Assembly: GCA_027858595.1 (NCBI GenBank)
Contig: JAQICK010000110.1
Coordinates: forward strand, 1-16,051
Direction: 5' to 3'
Length of the DNA: 16,051 nt
Source of the DNA: Melioribacteraceae bacterium
Lineage (GTDB): Bacteria; Bacteroidota; Ignavibacteria; Ignavibacteriales; Melioribacteraceae
Shown: positions 1 through 6,714 of the stretch, in pieces
Position numbering within the stretch: position 1 is the stretch's first letter
Layout: each line of letters starts with the position of its first letter
Translations under genes and position numbers: made by a program
Notes under the pieces: generated by a model
Told to the model about the DNA's origin: nothing
What the model saw: the letters and a program-made list of their open reading frames with translations, nothing else
Databases searched by the model: none

Positions 1-370
1 AATAGAAAACGTAAGAACAACTTTCTCTCCAACTCTTTGTCAGATTAAAATAGCCGTCGTCTGTTGTAATAAAATCTGCGTAACCTGGAGTTAATAAAAC
101 TGTATTTCCGTAATCAATTATATTCCGAAGTCCAATGTTCACAGTAGTATTATTAATTGGATAAATGAAAAAATCAAATCTATTCTGTACTGTTCCAGAA
201 AGTAGCATTGGTATTAGTGCAGCACTATCATTTTGCAGCCAAACTGATTCCATATTAGTTATGTAACCTTTGTATTCAAAGACAGATTGACCTAAAGATA
301 AAGAATTCCAAAAGAGAACAATACTAAATGGAAGGAACAAATAATTTTTAATTCTTAATTTACCATTCAT
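1..370 (-). CDS. Secreted, probably outer-membrane protein (N-terminal part, runs off left edge)
   Basis: An open frame begins with ATG at 370 on the minus strand and stays open for about 123 codons to the window edge, so only the N-terminus is visible. It starts MNGKLRIKNYLFLPFSIVLF and continues with ...WNSLSLGQS, a basic start plus hydrophobic segment typical of a signal peptide, probably cut before or near the Gln at about residue 29. The mature part alternates polar and hydrophobic residues (for example NRFDFFIYPINNTTVNIGLR at about 64-83), resembling the first strands of Bacteroidota outer-membrane barrels. The ATG lies 2 nt after the stop of the ABC ATPase gene, so it is very likely the last visible gene of that operon. 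I infer an outer-membrane partner of the transporter; no family could be assigned from the fragment. Confidence 0.7.
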   Translation of the reverse strand, partial: MNGKLRIKNYLFLPFSIVLFWNSLSLGQSVFEYKGYITNMESVWLQNDSAALIPMLLSGTVQNRFDFFIYPINNTTVNIGLRNIIDYGNTVLLTPGYADFITTDDGYFNLTKSWRESCSYVFY

Positions 371-372
371 AA

Positions 373-1056
373 TTATTTTGTCTCATCATTTACAATTTTA
401 CCATCATCAAGCGATACTAATCTTCTTGCTCTCTCCATTACACGTGAATCGTGGGTTGAAAATATAAAGGTCATATTCTCTTTCTCATTCAATGTTTCCA
501 TAATATCCAATAGAGCGTAAGTTGATTTACTATCCAAGTTTGCTGTTGGTTCGTCGGCAAGAATAAATTTTGGCTTGGAAGCTAATGCACGAGCTACTGC
601 AACTCTTTGCTGCTCGCCACCAGAAAGTTCTCCAGGACGTTTGTTGAATTTATCTTTAAGTCCAACAGCAGTAAGTAATTCCTCCACTCTTGCATTTCGT
701 TCGTCTTTATTGTAGTTCTGAAGATGCATTATAAACTCAACATTCTCTCTGGCTGTAAGGACTGGAATAAGATTATATGCTTGAAATACGAACCCAATAT
801 TGCGTAATCTAAAATCGGTAAGTTCATTCGATTTTAAATTTGTAATAATTTTGCTATCAATAATTACTTCACCACTTGTTGGTGTTTCAAGTCCGCCAAG
901 TAGATTTAACAAAGTCGTTTTGCCACAACCAGATGGACCTACAATTGCAGAAAACTCACCTTGCTCAAAGTTAACAGAAATATCATTTGTAGCATGAACT
1001 GGGAATGTATCCTCTGCATAAATTTTGTTTAGTTTTACTGTGCTTATAATACTCAT
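373..1056 (-). CDS. ABC transporter ATP-binding protein, LolD/MacB type
   Basis: A 227-aa nucleotide-binding domain with every core motif: Walker A GPSGCGKT (40-47), Q-loop Gln92 (FVFQAYNLIPV), signature LSGGEQQ (144-150), Walker B FILADEP (164-170) and the switch His202 (STHD). Length and the 'YNLIPVLTARENVEF' stretch match the LolD/MacB/FtsE-like class that drives FtsX-fold permeases by mechanotransmission rather than channel transport. It acts on the inner face of the cytoplasmic membrane. The two upstream genes encode the matching permeases, so a heterodimeric LolCDE-like complex is likely. Unlike the 2-nt gaps elsewhere in the operon, 162 bp separate it from the preceding permease gene, and that gap carries a palindromic repeat. 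The substrate cannot be read from the ATPase. Confidence 0.93.
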   Translation of the reverse strand: MSIISTVKLNKIYAEDTFPVHATNDISVNFEQGEFSAIVGPSGCGKTTLLNLLGGLETPTSGEVIIDSKIITNLKSNELTDFRLRNIGFVFQAYNLIPVLTARENVEFIMHLQNYNKDERNARVEELLTAVGLKDKFNKRPGELSGGEQQRVAVARALASKPKFILADEPTANLDSKSTYALLDIMETLNEKENMTFIFSTHDSRVMERARRLVSLDDGKIVNDETK

Positions 1057-1093
1057 AGTTTGTATCCAATTATATTTTAATTTTTATCTGTTT

Positions 1094-1179
1094 GTCATTG
1101 CGAGGAGTTCGATTTTATCCGAACTACGCGGCAATTTTTCGTAGATTGCTTCACCCAAAAAAGATGAGTTCGCAATGAC
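1094..1179. repeat. Palindromic GTCAT...ATGAC repeat, copy 1
   Basis: An 86-bp intergenic element bounded by a perfect 10-bp inverted repeat, GTCATTGCGA at the left and TCGCAATGAC at the right. It holds an inner hairpin (GTTCG...CGAAC, about 1107-1124). It fills most of the 162-bp gap between the permease and ATPase genes. Elements with these ends are familiar as dispersed intergenic palindromes (REP/MITE-like) in many bacterial genomes; that assignment is from general knowledge, not from a search. Confidence 0.65.
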
Positions 1180-1218
1180 TCGACTATTGTAATTTCCTCA
1201 ATTACAAATACTATATTT

Positions 1219-2457
1219 TTACGCATCGTGCCTCACAGCTTCTGCTGGATTAAATCTTAATGCTTTTCGTGCTGGCATTATAGATGCAAATATTGCCGTG
1301 ACAATTACAAGACTTCCAATAAGAGCGTAGTATACAAAATCTAATTCTGGATATACAAAAGAACTATATCCCATTGAGTTTAGACCTTCTGCTATTGCCG
1401 ATAGATCAATTCCAGAAATTCCTAATATTGTAACTAAAGCCCAGCTTAATGCAAGACCAAGCACTCCGCCAGTAATGGAAAGGAAAATTGTCTCAAGCAT
1501 TATCATAAAAAAGACTTGTATTTTGTTCATTCCAATCGCCATTAGCATTCCAATTTCTCTAACTCGTTCCATTATTGCCATTAGCATTGTATTAATTATT
1601 CCAAAGCTAAGGGCAACAAGTATTATGATAACAAAAATCATGGAGTATTGAATTGTCATTTCGTTCATCATTTTAAGAACTGGTGAGATGTCTTCCCAAG
1701 TTCTAACAACTAATATTTCTTTTGAAATCTCTTCGCTGAATAAGGTCGCAATCTTTTCAGATGCAGCAGTTGTCAGGTTGTTGTGGTTTAACAAAACAGC
1801 CACCTCAGTTGCTTGTGTATCTTCTATCCCGATTATATAAGCTAAATCTTGTTTCTTCACAAAAACATTCATTAAATCAAAGTTGCTATTACTTGTCTTG
1901 AAAATTCCAGCAACACGGAAGGCAGAGTATGAAATATCACCAGAAGCACTTTGTATAGTTACAACAATTTTTGAACGAACTTTTACATTAAGTTTTTTTG
2001 CCAGCTTCTCTCCAATAATAGCAGGATTTCTTAGTTTTGTGTCGAAGTAAGTTCCATCGATTAATAGAGTGTGGATATTTGTGATTTGTTTTTCTTCTTC
2101 TACATTAATGCCTTTAATAAAAATTCCAGTTCCAGTTATTGCTGAACTTGCCATTGCAGCTGATGTAATTCGAGAGGTAGCTTCAGCAACACCTTCAATC
2201 TTTCTAATAGCATTAACTTTATCATCAGGATTAGTAACGATATACTGAATTTCATCATTAATTAAAAACTGTGGATGATGAATTTGTATGTTAGATATTT
2301 CAGAATGAATTGCTGAACTTACTTGCTGTTGCACCATTCCTTTAGCGAAGGCTAAATAGAGAATTCCACCAAGCAGACCAATAATTATTGATGCAATAAC
2401 AATTGAACTTCGCAGTTTATTTCTCCACACATTTTTCCATGCAATTGAAAATATCAT
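1219..2457 (-). CDS. FtsX-family ABC permease (LolC/LolE-like), second subunit
   Basis: A 412-aa protein with the MacB/LolCE layout: an N-terminal cytoplasmic helix (IAWKNVWRNKLRSS) and first membrane helix (about 18-38), a large periplasmic domain (about 40-268), then three membrane helices (about 272-292, 315-345, 375-395). The coupling-helix region ERVREIGMLMAIGM (297-310) and C-terminal PARKALRFNPAEAVRHD (395-411) are hallmarks of FtsX permeases. Such proteins extract or push lipids, lipoproteins or toxins through periplasmic movements and do not form a conventional channel. Its ATG follows the stop of the other permease gene by 2 nt, which suggests translational coupling and a heterodimer. 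The substrate is unknown; the LolA-like gene upstream argues for a lipid-modified or lipid substrate. Confidence 0.92.
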   Translation of the reverse strand: MIFSIAWKNVWRNKLRSSIVIASIIIGLLGGILYLAFAKGMVQQQVSSAIHSEISNIQIHHPQFLINDEIQYIVTNPDDKVNAIRKIEGVAEATSRITSAAMASSAITGTGIFIKGINVEEEKQITNIHTLLIDGTYFDTKLRNPAIIGEKLAKKLNVKVRSKIVVTIQSASGDISYSAFRVAGIFKTSNSNFDLMNVFVKKQDLAYIIGIEDTQATEVAVLLNHNNLTTAASEKIATLFSEEISKEILVVRTWEDISPVLKMMNEMTIQYSMIFVIIILVALSFGIINTMLMAIMERVREIGMLMAIGMNKIQVFFMIMLETIFLSITGGVLGLALSWALVTILGISGIDLSAIAEGLNSMGYSSFVYPELDFVYYALIGSLVIVTAIFASIMPARKALRFNPAEAVRHDA

Positions 2458-2459
2458 AA

Positions 2460-3680
2460 TTAGCTCCTCATCGCTTGTAATACTTTAAATCGGAGTATTT
2501 TGGTTAATGGATAAAGTGATGCAATAAATGCAATTACAATTACTGCTAATGTTTGATTTATAAAAATATCAGCATCCAATGAAAAAGGCATTATTGGTTC
2601 GGCCCCAAACATTTCCATTGCTTCGGCGAATTCGCCTTCGAGCGGTATTGGATTGTAGAAATAGTAGAGTAGCACTGGGTAAGTAATTATTAGTGAAATA
2701 ATTAGTGCTACGATTCCAATCATAATTGTTTCGTATAACACTACTAAAAATAGTTTAGATTTTTGCATTCCGATGGCAATCATTATTGCGAACTCTTTTC
2801 GGCGCTCCATTGTCATCATCATTATTGTTCCAAACATTCCGAAACCGATAACCATATATAGAATTCCAAGCATAATTTGTCCACCGACATCATCACTTTG
2901 TATCGCTTGAACCATCTCTTTGTTTAATTCAGTCCAATCCATGACTATATATTCATCGGAGAGTTCAGATTTAATTCCGGCAACCGTTTCATTTAATTCT
3001 TCTGGATTTGAAATCATCACTGAATATGTTGTTACACGTTCATATGCAGAATAGAATTCTTGTCCAGCCTTAAGTGGCATATAAATTAATTGATTATTCA
3101 ATTGTGGAATTGGAAATTTGATAATTCCCTTTACTCTATATTTTGCAGCAGCGGTAACTCCGTGATAGCCTTGCCCCAACAGCACCAAGGTATCGCCAAC
3201 ATTAACTTGCAAATACTCGGCTAACTTTTCAGCAACAAGAACTTGATTGTCATCTTTCGTTAAATAATCGCCATCAATTAATTTATCAGAAATTTTATTT
3301 AATTTGTTTTCAATTTCCGGATCAGTAGCAATAATTAAAGTCCCTTTTGTGTGTTTGCCTGATGAGGCAAGCGCAAAAGATTCTAATCGAGGAACAACTA
3401 CCTCAACATTTTTATTTTTTGTAATTTGATTAAGTAAAGTAGGAGTATTTATAAAAGTTTTATCAACAGATTTGTTCTCCCAATATCCATCGGCTTGAAC
3501 TTGGAAATATCCAGTAGATAATTTAACTGCATTGCTAATCATATTTCCGTAACTGCCTTTTTGCATTGAACGTGTAAACATTGCCATGCAGGCAGCAAGT
3601 ATAATAGATGTCATAGTCAAAATTGTTCTTCGCTTACTTCGCCAAAGATTCCGCCATGCTATTTTCAATAATTCTTTCAT
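2460..3680 (-). CDS. FtsX-family ABC permease (LolC/LolE-like), first subunit
   Basis: A 406-aa protein with the same four-helix FtsX layout as its downstream neighbour: amphipathic start (KIAWRNLWRSKRRT), first membrane helix at about 19-36, periplasmic domain (about 40-265), helices at about 268-290, 308-340 and 376-395, and the coupling motif MERRKEFAIMIAIGM (291-305). An extra stretch of about 30 residues, rich in Glu and Met (LEGEFAEAMEMFGAEPIMPF, about 347-366), lies between the last two helices. The two permeases are clearly paralogous in layout but not identical, which fits LolC/LolE-type division of labour, one recruiting the periplasmic chaperone and one the substrate. That division is inferred from the family. 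The next gene starts 2 nt beyond its stop. Confidence 0.92.
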   Translation of the reverse strand: MKELLKIAWRNLWRSKRRTILTMTSIILAACMAMFTRSMQKGSYGNMISNAVKLSTGYFQVQADGYWENKSVDKTFINTPTLLNQITKNKNVEVVVPRLESFALASSGKHTKGTLIIATDPEIENKLNKISDKLIDGDYLTKDDNQVLVAEKLAEYLQVNVGDTLVLLGQGYHGVTAAAKYRVKGIIKFPIPQLNNQLIYMPLKAGQEFYSAYERVTTYSVMISNPEELNETVAGIKSELSDEYIVMDWTELNKEMVQAIQSDDVGGQIMLGILYMVIGFGMFGTIMMMTMERRKEFAIMIAIGMQKSKLFLVVLYETIMIGIVALIISLIITYPVLLYYFYNPIPLEGEFAEAMEMFGAEPIMPFSLDADIFINQTLAVIVIAFIASLYPLTKILRFKVLQAMRS

Positions 3681-3705
3681 GTTTTAATAATCCTAATTAA
3701 GCATT

Positions 3706-3778
3706 GTCATCTCAATCCGTTTTGTGGATGAGAAGTCTTCAGAATTATGAAAGATTTCTCACATTCGTTCGAAATGAC
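3706..3778. repeat. Palindromic GTCAT...ATGAC repeat, copy 2
   Basis: A 73-bp imperfect palindrome. It begins GTCATCTCAATCCG and ends CGTTCGAAATGAC, with an inner stem GAGAAGTCTT (3730-3739) against AAGATTTCTC (3751-3760), 9 of 10 pairing. Positions 3753-3779 are the exact reverse complement of 5284-5310 in copy 3. It lies between the LolA-like gene and the first permease gene. Confidence 0.75.
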
Positions 3779-3794
3779 ATGCTATAGTTTATAT

Positions 3795-4532
3795 CTATTT
3801 AACCTTCTTCATATTCTGTTGTGAAAAGAACCTGTCACTAATTGGTTTGTCAAAAACAATAGTGCTATATTCAAAAATTGTTTTGTTGCCTGGTTTATCA
3901 GCTGGAAGCATTTCCATTTTCATTGGCAACATTCTATCGCCAACATTCTTTATTTGGCTTCCAATCATTGTGTTAATTAGTTCAAGAGTTTCATCAAAAT
4001 ATTGAACTTTTATTTGAAGATAGTGTGCTTTGGTAATCCACATTGTTATTTTTCCCCAAACTACAGGTGCATCAGGTTTTGGAATAAATTCAATTTTCCA
4101 TGCATCATGATTTGCTATAGTTTCCTCAGCAATTATTGTGTGTTCGTAATCGCTTACTAAAGATGATTGTTTCAGTAAATCGTCATTTGTAAAATCCGAA
4201 CCCATCCATGATTGCATCATCATTGAGGGGGGGAGTTTTATCATTCTGCCAATTGATGGCATCCAGTTCCAAAGTTCCATTTTTCGTTTTAAAAATACTT
4301 GTCCCATATCTCTGGCTGGTGAAGTAATATAAATCAGATAAAAATCTGTTCCTTTCGACCAAGATTTCATTTCAACTTCACGAGACCAGTCAGGACGTAC
4401 TACAGTCATTTTGCTGATGCCTTGTGAAGTTATTCCTAGATTATTATCGTTGGATTTTTTTACTATTTCTTTTGCCGTTTGTGCAATTGCAAAGGAACTA
4501 ATTATTAGTAAAAACAAAAATATTTTTTTCAA
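3795..4532 (-). CDS. LolA-like outer-membrane lipoprotein-sorting family protein
   Basis: A 245-aa exported protein with a signal peptide (KKIFLFLLIISSFAIA, likely cut after Ala17). The conserved block LWNWMPSIGRMIKLPPSMMM (88-107), followed by QSWMGSDFTNDDL (107-119), is characteristic of the family called outer membrane lipoprotein-sorting protein (PF17131, LolA-like fold), which in related operons accompanies FtsX or RND exporters. It would bind an acyl-chain substrate in the periplasm and carry it between the permeases and the outer membrane; this role is inferred from fold and neighbours. Translation probably starts at TTG (4530-4532) with GGAG (4539-4542 on the complement) about 7 nt before it; no ATG gives the signal peptide. 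A run of seven G (4227-4233) inside the coding sequence encodes the conserved Pro-Pro of KLPPS. Confidence 0.85.
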   Translation of the reverse strand: MKKIFLFLLIISSFAIAQTAKEIVKKSNDNNLGITSQGISKMTVVRPDWSREVEMKSWSKGTDFYLIYITSPARDMGQVFLKRKMELWNWMPSIGRMIKLPPSMMMQSWMGSDFTNDDLLKQSSLVSDYEHTIIAEETIANHDAWKIEFIPKPDAPVVWGKITMWITKAHYLQIKVQYFDETLELINTMIGSQIKNVGDRMLPMKMEMLPADKPGNKTIFEYSTIVFDKPISDRFFSQQNMKKVK

Positions 4533-4552
4533 AACTTACTCCAAAATTTATA

Positions 4553-4570
4553 AATGACCAAACGTTCATT
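4553..4570. promoter_or_regulatory. Candidate TetR operator 1 (LolA-like gene side)
   Basis: AATGACCAAACGTTCATT has perfect 5-bp outer arms, AATGA-N8-TCATT. It overlaps the predicted start point of the promoter that drives the transporter operon. The core TGACCAAACGTTCA matches TGAACAAATAGTCA at 4652-4665 in 10 of 14 positions. Assignment to the adjacent TetR protein is an inference from position and symmetry. Confidence 0.5.
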
Positions 4571-4573
4571 CAA

Positions 4574-4602
4574 AACTTAATTGATTAATATAAACAATGC
4601 AA
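4574..4602 (-). promoter_or_regulatory. Predicted promoter of the transporter operon
   Basis: On the minus strand, TTGCAT (complement of 4597-4602) is followed after 17 nt by TAAGTT (complement of 4574-4579). The predicted start near 4567 falls within the candidate operator at 4553-4570. The match to the sigma70 consensus is moderate. Confidence 0.4.
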
Positions 4603-4617
4603 GCAAAAAAATATTAT

Positions 4618-4646
4618 TTGTTTAATTAGTCTAAAAACGATATTTT
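4618..4646 (+). promoter_or_regulatory. Predicted promoter of the tetR gene
   Basis: TTGTTT (4618-4623), a 17-nt spacer, then TATTTT (4641-4646). The predicted start near 4653 falls inside the second candidate operator, leaving a leader of only about 25 nt with no clear ribosome binding site. Confidence 0.45.
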
Positions 4647-4651
4647 TTGAT

Positions 4652-4665
4652 TGAACAAATAGTCA
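4652..4665. promoter_or_regulatory. Candidate TetR operator 2 (tetR side)
   Basis: TGAACAAATAGTCA has the TGA-N8-TCA outline and is 10/14 identical to the site at 4555-4568. It overlaps the predicted tetR transcription start, as expected for autorepression. Confidence 0.45.
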
Positions 4666-4676
4666 GTTAAAAAACG

Positions 4677-5264
4677 ATGCCACGTACAAAAGAACAGTTT
4701 GAAAAAATACGCGAAGATAGCAAGGCAAAAATTCTAAATACAGCTTTGGAATTGTTTGCACAAAAGGGTTATTCTAATACGTCAATTAGTGAAATCGCAA
4801 AGTCTGCAAAAATTTCTAAAGGACTCGCATACAATTATTTTGAAAGCAAAGAAAAGCTTATGGAAGAAGTCGTTCAAATCCTTTTTGTTGAAATTGGTTC
4901 TATGTTTGTTGATTTAGAGGATATAAAAGAACCATTCGAAAAACTTCATAAATTAATTGATTTAACACTTGATTGGAATATTGAAAATGCTGATTTAGGA
5001 AGACTTTATACTTCATTGCTTATGCAAGAAGAAACTAGGGTCATAGTAGAAAAAGTTGCAGGTAATTTTATGGAAGAACTTTTTAAGGAGATGGAAAAAA
5101 TATTTCGTAAAATGAAAATTAAACATCCAGCAGAAGAAGCAAGAATTTTTGGTGCCATTATAGATGGAGTTAGTTTTCATATTCTATTTATGGGGAAAGA
5201 TTACCCAGTTGAAAAAACCAGAAAGTTTTTGAAAGCAAAATATAGTAGAGAAAATTTAATGTGA
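4677..5264 (+). CDS. TetR/AcrR-family transcriptional regulator
   Basis: A 195-aa protein with a typical TetR N-terminal helix-turn-helix domain (about 15-64): ILNTALELFAQKGYSNTSIS, then EIAKSAKISKGLAYNYFESKEKL (39-61), where YNYFESKEKL is the classic end of the recognition region. The remainder is an all-helical ligand-binding and dimerisation domain. The MPRTKEQFEKIRE start is typical of a TetR subgroup, which supports this ATG. The gene is divergent from the LolA-like/ABC operon, with 144 bp between them holding two back-to-back promoters, each with a TGA-N8-TCA box at its start point. I infer a repressor of both itself and the transporter operon. Its ligand is probably a substrate of the system, perhaps a fatty acid or lipid-like molecule, but nothing in the sequence identifies it. 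Confidence 0.92.
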   Translation: MPRTKEQFEKIREDSKAKILNTALELFAQKGYSNTSISEIAKSAKISKGLAYNYFESKEKLMEEVVQILFVEIGSMFVDLEDIKEPFEKLHKLIDLTLDWNIENADLGRLYTSLLMQEETRVIVEKVAGNFMEELFKEMEKIFRKMKIKHPAEEARIFGAIIDGVSFHILFMGKDYPVEKTRKFLKAKYSRENLM

Positions 5265-5284
5265 TGAAGTTATTAAAAGTGGTT

Positions 5285-5358
5285 GTCATTTCGAACGAAT
5301 GTGAGAAATCCCCAATAGATTAAAAGATTTCTCACCCCAAAACTGGGTTCAATATGAC
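5285..5358. repeat. Palindromic GTCAT...ATGAC repeat, copy 3
   Basis: A 74-bp element in the 131-bp gap between the convergent tetR and MFS genes. It starts GTCATTTCGAACG and ends with ATGAC, with a perfect inner stem GTGAGAAATC (5301-5310) against GATTTCTCAC (5326-5335). Positions 5284-5310 are an exact 27-bp inverted match to 3753-3779 of copy 2. Placed between convergent genes it could also serve as a transcription terminator; a T8-9 tract follows at about 5365-5373. Confidence 0.75.
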
Positions 5359-5395
5359 AGATCCCTTTTTTTTGCGGAACCTCTAATAACTTAAG

Positions 5396-6628
5396 CTACT
5401 TAATCCTAATAACTGGGTAAAGTAAAAGAATCGCAAAACTACTTATCATAATCCCGACGCCAACACTAAACATATCTGCAAGAAACCCAATTGACATCAT
5501 AATAATTGCAGCAAATAACGATGCCAGTTGCGACTGTACAGAAAGAATTCCCGCATGAATATCATCTTCACTATTGTCAGTAATGTTAGAAACTCCAGAG
5601 GGTTTACGACTATTTTCAATTGATAAAACAATTATAAATAATAGAATTGCAAAAATGGAGTTAAAGTATTCCATCAGCACGCCACTTGCTAAGCCAACAA
5701 TTACACCAAAGAACAAACTAAAATTCAAAAAGTTTGCTTGAGTAGTAAATAGATTTTCAATTTTAGAAGCACTTCTGGACACAAATGAATTAACAAGAAA
5801 AATCACAAAGTAGATTATGCCTAAGAACAACGCTGTCTTTTCATCATTGGATAAATATAGAAATATTGGTATCGAAATAATTAATGATTTCAAAAATGGT
5901 TGAATAAAATCTTTGATAGCTTTGTAATATCCAGAGTAGATTGATGAATTGATTAATGAATGAAGCAGTGGTTTGCTCTTAAATGCTTTGATAAATGATG
6001 TGGTTATAAATTTAAGATTCTCTTTTGTTGAAAGGTATTTGGTCTTTTGTTCATCTAAATATTTTGGATATGAGAGAACATTAAAAAAATCAAACAAATA
6101 TGGAATTATTGAAAAGAGAAAAATTGCATCAAGATTTTTGTTAAAGAAGAGAAGTATCCCTCCTGCAAGTGAGGAAATTGCACTTCCAAATTGTGACCAT
6201 GAACGAGTATGACCGTAGTATTCAACTTTAAAATTTATTTGATTGGTTCGTTTTAGATAATCTACAATCATCGCTTTGTTTATTCCAGAACGGATTGCAT
6301 CACCCAAAGCATAAAACAGCATTGCAAAGAGAAATAATAAAAAACTTGAGTAAAGATAAAATACAATGAAGGCAATAATATAGACAAGGAAAGATGAAGC
6401 AAGCGTTTTTCTTCTACCAAAAGTGTCAGCAATAATTCCAGATGGAATTTCAAAAAGATTAATAGCAATTTCTCTAGTTGCATAGAGAATTCCAATTTCT
6501 AAAAAAGAAATTCCTTTGCTCATAAAATAGAGGATAAAAAATGGCTCGAAGAATCTGAGATTTTTTAAAAATCCATACGAGCAAAATTTATAGTATTGTT
6601 TGTCTTTTATGATTTTTGAGTTAGTCAT
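5396..6628 (-). CDS. Major facilitator superfamily transporter
   Basis: A 410-aa, strongly hydrophobic protein of about 12 membrane helices, the usual MFS length. The loop between helices 2 and 3 carries the MFS motif A, GIIADTFGRRKTL (64-76: G, D, GRR in the expected spacing), preceded by NLFEIPSG, a sequence common in drug- and metabolite-efflux MFS proteins. Polar breaks, such as the DEQKTKYLSTKENL-like central loop at about residue 190-205, separate the N- and C-terminal halves. ATG at 6626-6628 is the start; the upstream 86 bp to budA hold an inverted repeat and no obvious promoter. Substrate is not predictable. The gene is convergent with tetR, so it is probably not part of that regulon. 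Confidence 0.9.
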   Translation of the reverse strand: MTNSKIIKDKQYYKFCSYGFLKNLRFFEPFFILYFMSKGISFLEIGILYATREIAINLFEIPSGIIADTFGRRKTLASSFLVYIIAFIVFYLYSSFLLFLFAMLFYALGDAIRSGINKAMIVDYLKRTNQINFKVEYYGHTRSWSQFGSAISSLAGGILLFFNKNLDAIFLFSIIPYLFDFFNVLSYPKYLDEQKTKYLSTKENLKFITTSFIKAFKSKPLLHSLINSSIYSGYYKAIKDFIQPFLKSLIISIPIFLYLSNDEKTALFLGIIYFVIFLVNSFVSRSASKIENLFTTQANFLNFSLFFGVIVGLASGVLMEYFNSIFAILLFIIVLSIENSRKPSGVSNITDNSEDDIHAGILSVQSQLASLFAAIIMMSIGFLADMFSVGVGIMISSFAILLLYPVIRIK

Positions 6629-6647
6629 GTAACCGCTATGTAGCTAT

Positions 6648-6693
6648 GACACAAAGGAAGGGAATAGAAAATAAATTTTAGAGTCCTTGTGTC
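6648..6693. repeat. Imperfect inverted repeat between MFS and budA genes
   Basis: GACACAAAGGA (6648-6658) can pair with TCCTTGTGTC (6684-6693), 10 pairs with one bulged A, and the right arm continues into TTTGCCGTGATTTTT. It follows the budA stop on the minus strand and may be a transcription terminator or an interspersed repeat of the 'CTTTGTGTCTTTG' kind. Confidence 0.4.
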
Positions 6694-6714
6694 TTTGCCG
6701 TGATTTTTAAAAAT

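Noticed and set aside
800..997. Plus-strand frame opposite the ABC ATPase
   Set aside because: Lies wholly inside the antisense of a gene with all ATPase motifs; composition is that of a shadow frame.
5973..6495. Two frames (plus 5973-6212, minus 6280-6495) within the MFS gene
   Set aside because: Both overlap the clear 12-helix transporter; no ribosome binding site or recognisable domain.
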